Notes under the pieces: model-generated
What the model was told of the DNA's origin: nothing
The model's database searches: none
What the model saw: the letters and a program-made list of their open reading frames with translations, nothing else
In this document: in pieces, positions 21,903 to 30,227 of the stretch
How positions within the stretch are numbered: the stretch's first letter is position 1
Layout: every line of letters starts with the position of its first letter
Assembly (NCBI GenBank): GCA_002300355.1
Contig: NSGV01000001.1
Location: 1,116,001 to 1,180,000, forward strand
DNA: 64,000 nt
Direction: 5' to 3'
From: Streptomyces sp. TLI_235
Lineage (GTDB): Bacteria > Actinomycetota > Actinomycetes > Streptomycetales > Streptomycetaceae
Translations under genes and position numbers: made by a program

Positions 21903-23009
21903 CTACAGCGCGAGGAGCTCCTTGGTGGTGATGGTGAGCAGCTCGGGCCCGCCCTCCTCGAGGGGGCGTACGACGAGCGTGTCCTCGATCCGGACCCCGC
22001 CCCGCCCAGGGAGGTGCACCCCCGGGCCGACGGTGACCGGCACGCGATTGTCCAGTTTACCCATGTCGGCGGGTCCCAGGCGCGGCGCCTCCCGGATCTC
22101 CAGGCCGATGCCGTGTCCGACCGGATGCGCAGGGCTGTCGGTGTGGCCCGCGGCCTGCAGCACCTCGCGGGCGGCCAGATCGGGTACGGACTCCGAGACG
22201 CCCGGGCCGAGCGCCTCACGACCGGCCCGCTGGGCGCGGAAGACCAGCCGGTGCAGCTCGACCTGCCAGGGGGCCGGGGCGGCGCCGATGACGAAGGTCC
22301 GCGCGGTGGAGACGCCGTATCCGCGGTAGCGGGCGCCGAGGACGACGGTGAGGAAGTCGCCCTCCTCGACCCGGCGGTCGGTGGGCTGGTGGGTCTCCAG
22401 GCCGGAGTGACTGCCGGTGCCGACGGAGACCGGGAAGGCGGCGCGGTCGGCGCCGTGGTCGATCATCCGGCGCTCCAGCTCCATGGCCAGGTGCCGCTCG
22501 GTGCGTCCGACCAGGATCGACTCCAGCAGTTCGCTGAGCGCCTGGTCGGCGATCTCGGCGGCGATCCGCAGGTCGGCGATCTCGTGCTCGTCCTTGACGA
22601 CGCGCATCCGTTCGACGGTGGTGCCGAGGTCGGCGAGCCGGATGCCCTCGGCGACGCCGGCGACGGCGCGGTGGCGCTTGACGGTGAGGTCGTGCTCCTC
22701 GACGGCGAGGTCGACGACCCGCAGGCGGCCGGCGGCCTCGGCGGCGGCCAGCGCGGTGTCGGTCTCGGCGGGCACCAGCAGCTGGGCGACGTCGGGCCCG
22801 AGCAGGTGCTCGCCGCCCTCCTCGGGCGGCAGGTCGTCGGGCAGTGTCAGCAGCGCCCGCTCGCGGGTGAGCAGCAGGCTGGCCCCGCACGGCGGGCAGC
22901 CGGTGAGGTAGCGGACGTTGGCGGCGCGGGTGACCAGGGCCGCATCGACCCCCGAGGCACTGCAGTGCTCCCTGAGGCGCTCCCGCCGCGCCGCGTACGC
23001 ATCGGACAT
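21903..23009 (-). CDS. M24 family (Xaa-Pro aminopeptidase-like) protein with degenerate metal site
   Basis: The 368-residue protein has a creatinase-type N-terminal domain (about 1-130) and a pita-bread M24 domain. Of the five canonical metal ligands only His299 (VGHGIGLEI) and Glu342 (RIED) remain. The first Asp is Val223 (TVVLGA), the second is Ser234 ([10 protein letters not shown]), and the first Glu is Gly328 (VTVGPG). It is probably not a functional metallopeptidase. It sits directly upstream of efp, where Streptomyces usually annotate a peptidase; a role with proline-rich peptides is only a guess. ATG at 23009. Confidence 0.85.
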   Translation of the reverse strand: MSDAYAARRERLREHCSASGVDAALVTRAANVRYLTGCPPCGASLLLTRERALLTLPDDLPPEEGGEHLLGPDVAQLLVPAETDTALAAAEAAGRLRVVDLAVEEHDLTVKRHRAVAGVAEGIRLADLGTTVERMRVVKDEHEIADLRIAAEIADQALSELLESILVGRTERHLAMELERRMIDHGADRAAFPVSVGTGSHSGLETHQPTDRRVEEGDFLTVVLGARYRGYGVSTARTFVIGAAPAPWQVELHRLVFRAQRAGREALGPGVSESVPDLAAREVLQAAGHTDSPAHPVGHGIGLEIREAPRLGPADMGKLDNRVPVTVGPGVHLPGRGGVRIEDTLVVRPLEEGGPELLTITTKELLAL

Positions 23010-23137
23010 GCCACGAGCCTACGAACTGCGGACGGCCCGCGCCCGTCGAGCCGGGCAGGCGGCCCGGTGCGGGCCGAAAGGGCGCGGCGCGGGCAGCGGG
23101 AGGGCGCGTTCCGGGCGGCGGGCGCGGGGGGCGCGCC

Positions 23138-23194
23138 GGTCGGGGCCGTTCGGGCCAGCCGGTCGGGCCGGTCGGGCCGGTCGGGCCGGTCGGG
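23138..23194. repeat. 9-base tandem repeat upstream of rpmG
   Basis: Three perfect copies of GGTCGGGCC (23161-23187) with partial or degenerate copies on both sides. It lies in the divergent spacer between the M24 gene and the zinc-free ribosomal protein pair. Confidence 0.75.
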
Positions 23195-23226
23195 AATGGA
23201 ACGGGGGTGGGTCGCGTTGGAGCCAG

Positions 23227-23247
23227 TGAAAACGACATCCGTTTCGG
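23227..23247 (+). promoter_or_regulatory. Putative Zur box
   Basis: TGAAAACGACATCCGTTTCGG contains GAAAACG and CGTTTC in inverted orientation, like Streptomyces Zur operators (TGAAAATGATTTTCA type). It lies 44 bases before rpmG. The genes it precedes, zinc-free bL33 and bL31, are classic Zur targets, which supports the call. Confidence 0.65.
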
Positions 23248-23290
23248 ACATCGAGTCCGGGACGGGGTCAGTACCACCGAGGAGGAGCAG

Positions 23291-23455
23291 ATGGCCCGCA
23301 GCGAACTGCGCCCGGTCGTCCGGCTGACGTCGACCGCCGGCACCGGATTCACCTATGTGACGCGCAAGAGCCGCCGCAACGACCCGGACCGCCTGGTGCT
23401 GCGCAAGTACGACCCGGTCGCGCGGCAGCACGTGGCGTTCCGCGAGGCGCGCTGA
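23291..23455 (+). CDS. rpmG: 50S ribosomal protein bL33, zinc-free form
   Basis: The 54-residue protein ([20 protein letters not shown], then [20 protein letters not shown]) is bL33 without the CxxC pairs, the form used when zinc is scarce so that zinc is freed from ribosomes. ATG at 23291 follows GAGGAG. It is preceded by a Zur-like box and followed 46 bases later by the zinc-free bL31 gene, probably in one transcript. Confidence 0.93.
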   Translation: MARSELRPVVRLTSTAGTGFTYVTRKSRRNDPDRLVLRKYDPVARQHVAFREAR

Positions 23456-23501
23456 CCCCGCCCCGAGACACTCCCCCGTCGACCCCCGAAGGAGCAGCCC
23501 C

Positions 23502-23747
23502 ATGAAGCACGGCATCCACCCCGCCTACCGTCCGGTCGTCTTCCGCGACAAGGCCGCAGGCCTGGCCTTCCTCACCCGCTCCACGCTGGACTCCGCGTCC
23601 ACCGTGGTCTGGGAGGACGGCACCGTCCGTCCGGTGGTCGACGTGGAGACCTCCTCGGCGAGCCACCCCGTCTGGACCGGGCGCGCCCGGGTGCTGGACC
23701 AGGCCGGCCGGATCGAGCAGTACCGGCGCCGGTACGGCCGCGACTGA
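23502..23747 (+). CDS. rpmE2: 50S ribosomal protein bL31 type B, zinc-free
   Basis: The 81-residue protein starts [16 protein letters not shown] and has the type B signature ([29 protein letters not shown]) without zinc cysteines. It replaces the zinc-binding bL31 on ribosomes under zinc limitation. ATG at 23502 follows AAGGAG. It pairs with rpmG upstream under the probable Zur operator and ends at a perfect bidirectional terminator. Confidence 0.94.
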   Translation: MKHGIHPAYRPVVFRDKAAGLAFLTRSTLDSASTVVWEDGTVRPVVDVETSSASHPVWTGRARVLDQAGRIEQYRRRYGRD

Positions 23748-23766
23748 CCGCGACCGGCGGCACCGC

Positions 23767-23802
23767 ACGGCGCCCCCCTTCCGCCCGGAAGGGGGGCGCC
23801 GT
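23767..23802. terminator. Bidirectional terminator between rpmE2 and the XRE-cupin gene
   Basis: Perfect 16-bp stem (arms ACGGCGCCCCCCTTCC and complement) with loop GCCC, between two convergent genes. Confidence 0.85.
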
Positions 23803-23819
23803 CGCGTTCCCGGGCGGGC

Positions 23820-24395
23820 TCAGCGCGGGGGCGGCGGCACCGAGACGACGAGGGTGAGCCGGACGGGCACCTCGCCGTCGTTGCGGTAGCCGTGCGCGGT
23901 GGCGGCCTCGTAGGAGGCGGTGGACCCGGCCGGCACCAGGTGGTCGCGGCCGTCCAGGGTGAGGGTGAGTTCGCCCTCCTCGACCCGGGCGATCTCCACG
24001 GTGCCGACGGGGTGCGGGTCGGAGCCGTGCCCCTCGCCCGGCAGGATCAGCCACTCCCAGAGCTCCAGCGGGCCGGGCGCCTCGATGCCGTTGAGCAGCA
24101 CCCCGGTGCCGCCCTTGGCGCCGGCCCACAGCTGCACCGCCTCGGCGTCCGACACGATCCGCACGGTGGAGGTCTCGTCGTAGTCGAGCAGCCGGGCGAT
24201 CGAGACGCCGAGGGCGTCGGCGAGCCGCACGACCGTGCCGACGCTGGGGTTGGTCCGCCCCTGCTCGATCTGCACGATCATGCCGCGGCTCACCCCGGAG
24301 CGGGCGGCGAGCGCGTCGAGGGTGTGGCCGCGGTCGGCGCGCAGCCGCTTGAGGTTGCGCGCCAGGGCCTGGGTGATCAGGTCGGGGTCGGGCAT
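23820..24395 (-). CDS. XRE-family regulator with cupin sensor domain
   Basis: The 191-residue protein has an N-terminal helix-turn-helix (about 9-65, LKRLRADRGHTLDALAARSGVSRGMIVQIEQGR) and a C-terminal cupin barrel (about 110-185, DPHPVGTVEIARVEEGELTLTLDG). Such proteins usually control adjacent transporters or amino-acid/amine metabolism genes. It is divergent from an EamA-type exporter gene with a 98-base shared promoter region, so it probably regulates that exporter. ATG at 24395 is preferred over an upstream extension. Confidence 0.88.
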   Translation of the reverse strand: MPDPDLITQALARNLKRLRADRGHTLDALAARSGVSRGMIVQIEQGRTNPSVGTVVRLADALGVSIARLLDYDETSTVRIVSDAEAVQLWAGAKGGTGVLLNGIEAPGPLELWEWLILPGEGHGSDPHPVGTVEIARVEEGELTLTLDGRDHLVPAGSTASYEAATAHGYRNDGEVPVRLTLVVSVPPPPR

Positions 24396-24493
24396 GTCAG
24401 CGTCAGTCCAATGAATTGATTCGTCCGGTTCACTCTGCTGATCTAAGCTACTGGGGCACGACGAGTCCACTCGACCGTACTCCGGAGTCCATT

Positions 24494-25343
24494 GTGCTGT
24501 CCCAGATCCTCGCTCTCACCGCCAGCCTGCTCTGGGGCATGGCCGACTACGGCGGCGGCGCGCTGACCCGCCGGCTGCCCGCGCTGACCGTCGTGGTGGC
24601 CTCGCAGGCCGCCGCGGCACTGCTGCTCGTCCCGGCCGTGCTCGTGACCGGCGGCCCGGGTGTGTCCGGCGCCGGACTCTGGTACGCGGTGGCGGCGGGC
24701 GCGATAGGGCCGTTCGCGATCCTGGCCTTCTACCGGGCGCTGTCGCTCGGGCCGATGGGCGTGGTCTCGCCGCTCGCGACCGTCGGTGTCGCGGTGCCGG
24801 TGGGCGTCGGCCTGCTGCTCGGGGAGCGCCCGGGGCCGGCGCAGGCCGCCGGGATCGCGGTCGCCGTGCTCGGGGTCGCCCTCGCGGGCGGGCCTCGGCG
24901 CGGTGGCGGCTCGGGTCCTGGTGCTCACCCTGGGGGCGGCCGTCGGCATGGGCACCGTGATGGCGCTGATCGCCCAGGCCTCCGCCGGCGGCGGGCTGCT
25001 GTCCGTGCTGTGCGTGCAGCGGCTGTGCAATGTGGCGATGGGCGGCGCCGTCCTGCTGGCCGCGCGGCGCGGTCGCCCGTCGGGCGGGGCCGGCGGGGCG
25101 GGCGGCGTGCTGCGGGGCCTGCCCGCGCTGACCGCGGTCGGGGTGGCCGACGTCGCCGCCAACGCGGCCTTCGCCGCGGCCTCGCACCGCGGCTCGGTGG
25201 CCGTGGCCGCCGTGCTGGCCTCGCTCTACCCGGTGGTCACCGCGGTGATGGCCCGCGGGCTGCTCAAGGAGCGGCTGCGGCGCGTCCAGGTGCTCGGCGC
25301 GGGCCTCGCGGTGGCCGGCACGCTGCTGCTGGCGGCGGGCTGA
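24494..25343 (+). pseudogene. EamA/DMT-family transporter, disrupted by a +1 frameshift
   Basis: The first half (GTG at 24494, preceded by GGAG) encodes five hydrophobic helices (VLSQILALTASLLWGMAD onward) ending in GVALAGG. The rest of the protein (LGAVAARVLVLTLGAAVGMG to AGTLLLAAG at 25343) lies in another frame. Removing one G from the run at 24890-24892 joins them into a seamless protein of about 282 residues with ten helices. It is divergent from the XRE-cupin regulator. Either the gene is inactive in this strain or the base is a sequencing error. Confidence 0.8.
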
Positions 25344-25383
25344 CGCCCCGTCCGCAGCCCGGCGCTGCGGGCGGCCCGCCATG

Positions 25384-26499
25384 TCAGGCCGCCCGCTCGG
25401 GCGCCCAGCGCTTCTCCACCCCGGCGATCCGCCAGTAGCCGATCGCCGCCGCCCAGACCACCACGAAGAGGCCGACGATGACGAAGCCCACGTTGTCCAG
25501 GCTGAGTCCGGCGATCCAGCCGGTCACCGGGTCGGCGAGGCCGAGCTTGTCGTGCAGCACGGCGACCAGCTCGATGGTGCCGATGACGAAGGCCACCGCG
25601 ATCGACAGGCCGGTGATGGCGAGGTTGTAGAAGACCTTGCGGACGGGGTTGGAGAACGCCCACTGGTAGGCGAAGTTCATGAACGTGCCGTCCAGGGTGT
25701 CGAACAGGCTCATGCCGGCGGCGAACAGCAGCGGCAGGCAGACGATCGCGTACCAGGGCAGGCCGGCCGCGGCGCCCGAGCCGGCCATCACCATCAGCGT
25801 CACCTCGGTGGCGGTGTCGAAGCCCAGTCCGAGGACCATGCCGACCGGGAACATCTGGCCCGGCCGGGAGATCGAGCGGGTGGCGCGGCGCAGGACGCGG
25901 TTCATCAGTCCGCGCGAGTCGAGCTGCCGTTCCAGCTCCGCCTCGTCGTAGGAGCCGGCCCGCATCGCCCGGAAGACCCGCAGGATACCGAGCAGCGCCG
26001 CCAGGTTGAGCGCGGCGATGAGGTAGAGGAAGGCGCCGGAGGCGGTGGTGCCGATGGTGCCCAGCACCTGGTGGGCGGTCGACCTGTCGTCCATCAGCAC
26101 CCCGGCGAGCTGGGCGCCGCCCGCGACCAGGGCGGCCATCAGCACCACCATCGAGGAGTGCCCGAGGGCGAACCAGAAGCCCACCGAGACCGGGCGCCGG
26201 CCGTCCGCCATCAGCTTGCGGGTGGTGTTGTCGATCACCGCGATGTGGTCGGCGTCGAAGGCGTGCCGCATGCCCAGGGTGTAGGCGGTGATGCCGAGTC
26301 CGGCGCCGAACACCTGGGTGCCGACCTCGTACCGCTCCGGGACTACCAGCAGGAACAGGGTGCCGAAGGCCGCCACGTGCATCGCCAGGATGACGGCCAG
26401 CAGGCCGGCCGTGCGCAGGGTGTCCTCCCGCCGCCAGCGGAAGGCGGGCAGGCCGGGGGCGGTCGGCGGCGCGGCCGTACCGGTGGCGGGCAGGGTCAT
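25384..26499 (-). CDS. Nickel/cobalt permease (NiCoT/HoxN family)
   Basis: A 371-residue inner-membrane permease with about eight helices. The family metal motif RHAFDADHIAVIDN (78-91) is intact, as are GFWFALGHSS (107-116) and LGFDTATE. It imports Ni2+ or Co2+; the cobalamin riboswitch upstream argues for cobalt destined for B12. ATG at 26499 lies ten bases after GGAG; GTG three codons earlier is less well placed. An ArsR-type regulator is divergent. Confidence 0.93.
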   Translation of the reverse strand: MTLPATGTAAPPTAPGLPAFRWRREDTLRTAGLLAVILAMHVAAFGTLFLLVVPERYEVGTQVFGAGLGITAYTLGMRHAFDADHIAVIDNTTRKLMADGRRPVSVGFWFALGHSSMVVLMAALVAGGAQLAGVLMDDRSTAHQVLGTIGTTASGAFLYLIAALNLAALLGILRVFRAMRAGSYDEAELERQLDSRGLMNRVLRRATRSISRPGQMFPVGMVLGLGFDTATEVTLMVMAGSGAAAGLPWYAIVCLPLLFAAGMSLFDTLDGTFMNFAYQWAFSNPVRKVFYNLAITGLSIAVAFVIGTIELVAVLHDKLGLADPVTGWIAGLSLDNVGFVIVGLFVVVWAAAIGYWRIAGVEKRWAPERAA

Positions 26500-26546
26500 G
26501 CGGTTCACGCTCCAGCACCTCGTGGAATGACGTCGTGAGGTGCCGT

Positions 26547-26720
26547 GGCCGGTCTCCTGGCTCACGGGGAGGTTCCTGTGGTGCCCGTACCCGGCCTTCC
26601 CGGGCGCGCTCCGGCGCCCAGTGACCCGCGAGGGGTACGGATTGACTCCCCGTTCACAGTGGCGAGGGCCGCTCCGGACTCGGACCCGCAGGTCCTGCAC
26701 CGGTCTTCCCGAGCACCACG
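26547..26720 (-). promoter_or_regulatory. Cobalamin riboswitch
   Basis: Read on the minus strand, the element ends with the B12 box AGCCAGGAGACCGGCC (26562-26547) and contains conserved GCCACTG and GGGAAGGC segments upstream, with a paired 5' region near 26692-26720. It precedes the Ni/Co permease by about 50 bases, so B12 should switch off cobalt uptake. A following AC-rich hairpin near the ribosome site could sequester it. Confidence 0.9.
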
Positions 26721-26766
26721 GCTGCTCCACCGTAGAGGTGACGGAGCGACAGCTGCAAGCCTGCAG

Positions 26767-26778
26767 ACCTGCGCAGGT
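26767..26778. promoter_or_regulatory. Palindrome before the ArsR gene, possible operator
   Basis: ACCTGCGCAGGT is a perfect 12-base palindrome 39 bases before the ArsR start, with a nearby CTGCA-agcc-TGCAG repeat. It may be an autoregulatory site in the spacer shared with the riboswitch. Confidence 0.35.
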
Positions 26779-26817
26779 GTCGCAGATCACGGCCGGACGG
26801 CCTGCGAGAATGCCGCC

Positions 26818-27180
26818 ATGCACCTCGTCCCCGCCGACCGCGTCGGCCAGCGCAGCATTGACGGCCACCGGGTCTGCGAGGCGATCGCCGGGATCGGCGA
26901 CACCGGGCAGGTCCGGGCCTGGGCCGAGCGGTTCGGCCTGCTCGCCGACCCGGGGCGGCTCTCCCTGCTGCTCGCGCTGCACACCACCGGGCCGCTCGCC
27001 GTCACCGATCTGGCGCTGGCGACCGGGATGCGCGATCCGGCGGTCTCCCAGGCGCTGCGGCTGCTGCGCGCGGCGGGTGTGGTCGAGGGCGAGCGGGACG
27101 GGCGGGTGGTCCGCTACCGGCTGACCGACCCGGCGGTCGCGGAGGTCCTGGAGCACGGCGTGCTGGGGCGGGCCGAATGA
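26818..27180 (+). CDS. ArsR/SmtB-family metal-sensing repressor
   Basis: A 120-residue winged-helix protein (LLADPGRLSLLLALHTTGPL, AVSQALRLLRAAGVVEGERDGRVVRYRL). It has His2, Cys20 (RVCEAI) and other candidate ligands near the N-terminus but not the CxC of ArsR proper. Placement opposite a Ni/Co permease suggests a nickel or cobalt sensor like NmtR/KmtR; the metal is inferred. ATG at 26818. Confidence 0.85.
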   Translation: MHLVPADRVGQRSIDGHRVCEAIAGIGDTGQVRAWAERFGLLADPGRLSLLLALHTTGPLAVTDLALATGMRDPAVSQALRLLRAAGVVEGERDGRVVRYRLTDPAVAEVLEHGVLGRAE

Positions 27181-27204
27181 GCCCGTGCGCGGAATGAGCT
27201 TTTC

Positions 27205-27219
27205 CTGACGGTTTGTCAG
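27205..27219 (+). promoter_or_regulatory. CTGAC-n5-GTCAG inverted repeat
   Basis: CTGACGGTTTGTCAG stands about 130 bases before the PI-PLC-like gene. It looks like an operator or small hairpin; no regulator can be named. Confidence 0.35.
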
Positions 27220-27346
27220 CTCGACGGGGGGTCAGCTTCAGCCAAGTTTTCTTGTCATGTCACCTCGAAGCCGTTCCGGTGGCCCATGCTTCCGGAGGCG
27301 GTCCGTCCGGCCCGCCGTTCCCAGGCTCCTGACGAGGAGACACCCC

Positions 27347-28393
27347 TTGAAGCTTCGCCGTACGTTCGCCGTGGGGCTGCTGGCCGCGGCCGCCACCCTG
27401 CTCCCCGCGCACCAGTCCGGCGCCGCCACCGGCGGCGGGCTGCCGTTCGGTTCGGCCACCGCCGTCGGGATCCACAACACCTACGACCCGGCCGCCTTCC
27501 CCTTCCTCGCGCAGAGCCTGGACACCGGCACCGGCATGATCGAGCTGGACGTCTGGACGGACACCATCACCAAGGAGTGGAAGGTCAGCCACTCCAACCC
27601 GCTGGGCAACGCGAACAACTGCACCGCCGCCACCACCCCCGCCCAGCTGTACAGCGGCGGCGCCAACAAGAACCTCGAGTACTGCCTCGACGACCTGCGG
27701 ATCTGGCTCGCCGCCCACCCGTCGAGCGGCCCGCTGGTGGTCAAGCTGGAGCTCAAGGGCGGCTTCGCCGCCAACCGCGGCATGGGCCCGGCCCAGCTCG
27801 ACAGCCTGATAGCCGCCCACCTCGGCAGCGCCGTCTTCCGCCCCGCCGACCTGCTCGCCAAGCCCGGTGGCGGCAGCTACCCGAACCTCGACGAGGCCGC
27901 GAAGGCCGGCAACTGGCCGAGCCGCGACGCGCTCGCCGGCCGCGTGCTGGTGGACGTCATCCCCGGCACCGTGGAGGAGGGCAACCCCTTCGACACCCTG
28001 CACACCGACGTCGAGTACAGCCGCTACCTGCGCGACCTCGCCGCCGCCGGCAAGGCCGGCCAGGCACAGGTCTTCCCGGTGGTGCACGGCGCCGTCTCCG
28101 GCGACCCGCGCAACGCCTACGGCGAGACGAGCATCCGGCCCTGGTTCGTGGTGTTCGACGGTGACGCCGCGGCCTACGTCGGCGGCATCGACACCGCCTG
28201 GTACGACGCCCGCCACTACCTGCTGGTGATGACGGACGCCCACAACGTGGCACCCGCCATCAGCTCCACCGACCCGACCGCCGAGCAGGCCCGCGCCCGG
28301 GTCGTCCAGCTCGCGGCCGCGCACGCCAGCATCGTCTCCAGCGACTGGCGCAAGCTGCCCCAGGTGCAGTCCCTGGTGCTGCCGCGCGGCTGA
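27347..28393 (+). CDS. Secreted PI-PLC-like phosphodiesterase (Ca2+-dependent type)
   Basis: The 348-residue protein has a signal peptide (MKLRRTFAVGLLAAAATLLP, then AHQSGAA as probable cleavage region) and a PI-PLC-like TIM barrel. Catalytic-type histidines are His43 (GIHNTYD) and His82 (VSHSNPLGN); GMIELDVWTD supplies acidic residues. It resembles the Ca2+-dependent phosphoinositide phospholipase C of Streptomyces antibioticus. TTG at 27347 is chosen because GAGGAG is seven bases upstream and the signal peptide begins there. It ends at a strong hairpin. Confidence 0.85.
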   Translation: MKLRRTFAVGLLAAAATLLPAHQSGAATGGGLPFGSATAVGIHNTYDPAAFPFLAQSLDTGTGMIELDVWTDTITKEWKVSHSNPLGNANNCTAATTPAQLYSGGANKNLEYCLDDLRIWLAAHPSSGPLVVKLELKGGFAANRGMGPAQLDSLIAAHLGSAVFRPADLLAKPGGGSYPNLDEAAKAGNWPSRDALAGRVLVDVIPGTVEEGNPFDTLHTDVEYSRYLRDLAAAGKAGQAQVFPVVHGAVSGDPRNAYGETSIRPWFVVFDGDAAAYVGGIDTAWYDARHYLLVMTDAHNVAPAISSTDPTAEQARARVVQLAAAHASIVSSDWRKLPQVQSLVLPRG

Positions 28394-28403
28394 CGCACCG
28401 TCC

Positions 28404-28437
28404 GCCCTGCCCGGCCGGCGCCCCGGCCGGGCAGGGC
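28404..28437. terminator. Bidirectional terminator between PI-PLC and nei genes
   Basis: Perfect 15-bp stem (GCCCTGCCCGGCCGG and complement) with a 4-base loop between two convergent genes. Confidence 0.8.
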
Positions 28438-28444
28438 ACCGCAC

Positions 28445-29251
28445 TCAGCGCTGCTGGCAGCCGGGGCACCAGAACAGGTTGCGGGCGGCCAGCGACTCGG
28501 TGCGCACCGGCGTCTCGCAGACCAGGCAGGGCATGTCGGTGCGGCGGTAGACGTACACCTCGCCGCCGTGGTCGTCGACCCGCGGCGGGCGGCCCATCGC
28601 CTCCGGGGTGTGCTCCGGGCGGACGGTGTCGATCCGGCCGGCACCGGCCCCCTCGTGCATCAGCGCGACCAGGTCGGCCCAGATCGCGTCCCACTCGGCC
28701 CGGGTGACGTCCTTGCCGGCCCGGTGCGGGCTGATGCCCAGCCGGAAGAGCACCTCGGCGCGGTAGACGTTGCCCACGCCGGCCAGCACCTTCTGGTCCA
28801 TCAGCAGCGCGGCGACGGTGGTGGAGCTGCGCGACATCCGGCGCCAGGCGGCGCCCGGGTCCGCGTCGGGGCGCAGCGGGTCGGGGCCGAGTCGGGCGTG
28901 CACCGCCTGCTTCTCCCCCGGGCCGAGCAGCTCGCAGGTGTTGGGGCCGCGCAGGTCGGCCCAGCCGTCCTCGCCGGCCATCCGCAGCCGGACCTCGCCG
29001 ACCGGCGGCAGGGCCTCGCCGGTGCCGAAGGTGAAGCCGCCGTACAGCCCGAGGTGGATGTGCAGCCAGTCGTCCCCGAAGCCGAGGAACAGGTGCTTGC
29101 CGTGGGCCTCGGCCTCGTCCAGCGGGCGGCCGTCCAGCCGCGCGGCGCCCTCGGCGAACCGGCCCTGCGGGCTGCTGACCTGCACCGGCCGGTCGGCGAA
29201 CACCCGGTGGTTCTCGCGGGCGAGGCGGTGGATGATGTGGCCCTCGGGCAC
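28445..29251 (-). CDS. Fpg/Nei-family DNA glycosylase (endonuclease VIII type)
   Basis: The 268-residue base-excision repair enzyme removes oxidised bases and nicks by AP-lyase activity. It begins (M)PEGHIIHRLA, with catalytic Pro2 and Glu3, has Lys in HGKHLFLGF, the helix-two-turn-helix with DQKVLAGVGNVYRAE, and a C-terminal zinc finger (CLVC, CPGC). GTG at 29251 follows GAGGAG. It is next to, but not coupled with, the unknown gene upstream. Confidence 0.94.
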   Translation of the reverse strand: MPEGHIIHRLARENHRVFADRPVQVSSPQGRFAEGAARLDGRPLDEAEAHGKHLFLGFGDDWLHIHLGLYGGFTFGTGEALPPVGEVRLRMAGEDGWADLRGPNTCELLGPGEKQAVHARLGPDPLRPDADPGAAWRRMSRSSTTVAALLMDQKVLAGVGNVYRAEVLFRLGISPHRAGKDVTRAEWDAIWADLVALMHEGAGAGRIDTVRPEHTPEAMGRPPRVDDHGGEVYVYRRTDMPCLVCETPVRTESLAARNLFWCPGCQQR

Positions 29252-29342
29252 GGGCGTCAGCTCCTCTTCTGGTCCGTTGCGGCCCCTCCATCATCCCAGC
29301 CGGCTGTGACAATCCGACCGCCCGCTCGCTCGGGTGGCCGGT

Positions 29343-30227
29343 TCAGGGGTGCGGCCGCAGGCGGGAGCGCACCACGCCGTCGGCGTCGGGCATGACGGCG
29401 GTGAGCAGCGGGCGGGCATCCCGGGGCAGGACGGCCGCGGCGCGGGCGACCCGCAGCAGCGGGACGAGCTCGGGGTGGTCCTCGCGGTACGCGGGTCGGC
29501 CGGCGAGGCGGCCGTCGGGCTGCTCCCACACGACCTGGGCGCCGTCCGTTCCGGCGAGGGCGGCGAGCGCCGCCTCGGGGGTGGTGAGGAGGTCGGGCCG
29601 GACGGTGAGTTCGGCATGCGGGAACACGGCTGCCCGTAGGGTGTCGACGGTGCCCGGGGTGATCCGGTGCCAGCGGGAGGCACCGGCCAGCCAGGTCTCT
29701 TGCAGCAGGGCAGGGGCTGCGGATGGCAGGGCCCGCCAGAAGGCGTCGTCGGCGGGCCGGGCCGGCCCGGTCGGGGGTTCGGGCTCGTACGGCGAGGCGT
29801 CGATGCGTTGGGGGAAGAGCCCGAGTGCGGCAGCCAGCCCGACGGGGGCGTCCGCCGGCCCGGCCGTCCCGACGTAGACGTAGCGGTCGTAGCCGACGTG
29901 GACGAAGAAGCCGTCGGCCTCCAGGCGGCACCAGAGGCCGCCGTCCTCGCGGATCATCCCGCGGACCAGTTCGAGCGCGGTGTCCGGCGGCAGGCACAGC
30001 CCGTCGTGGTAGGCCTCAGGTTCGGCCAGGCCGTGGCCCTCGGGGTCGCGGATCTCCAGTTCGGCGACGCCGTGCGCCTCGGCGAAGGCACGGACGGCGG
30101 CGAGCTGGGCGGCCTCGACCGGTCCGTGGTCGCTGCTGTCGGACACCTCTCCGCGGTAAAGGCCGCGTTCGTCGCGGTCCGCCGGGTCGTAGGGGGTGAT
30201 CCGGTGAACGGTGAGCGGGACGGTCAC
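29343..30227 (-). CDS. Unknown protein coupled to a P-loop ATPase
   Basis: A 294-residue soluble protein with no family I can name. The N-terminal part (about 1-160) is acidic and includes GGLWCRLEADGFFVHVGYDRYVYVG; the C-terminal half is Ala/Leu-rich with few motifs. The GTG at 30227 overlaps the stop of the ATPase gene (GTGA), so the products are probably made together and may act together. No signal or membrane segment. Confidence 0.75.
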   Translation of the reverse strand: MTVPLTVHRITPYDPADRDERGLYRGEVSDSSDHGPVEAAQLAAVRAFAEAHGVAELEIRDPEGHGLAEPEAYHDGLCLPPDTALELVRGMIREDGGLWCRLEADGFFVHVGYDRYVYVGTAGPADAPVGLAAALGLFPQRIDASPYEPEPPTGPARPADDAFWRALPSAAPALLQETWLAGASRWHRITPGTVDTLRAAVFPHAELTVRPDLLTTPEAALAALAGTDGAQVVWEQPDGRLAGRPAYREDHPELVPLLRVARAAAVLPRDARPLLTAVMPDADGVVRSRLRPHP

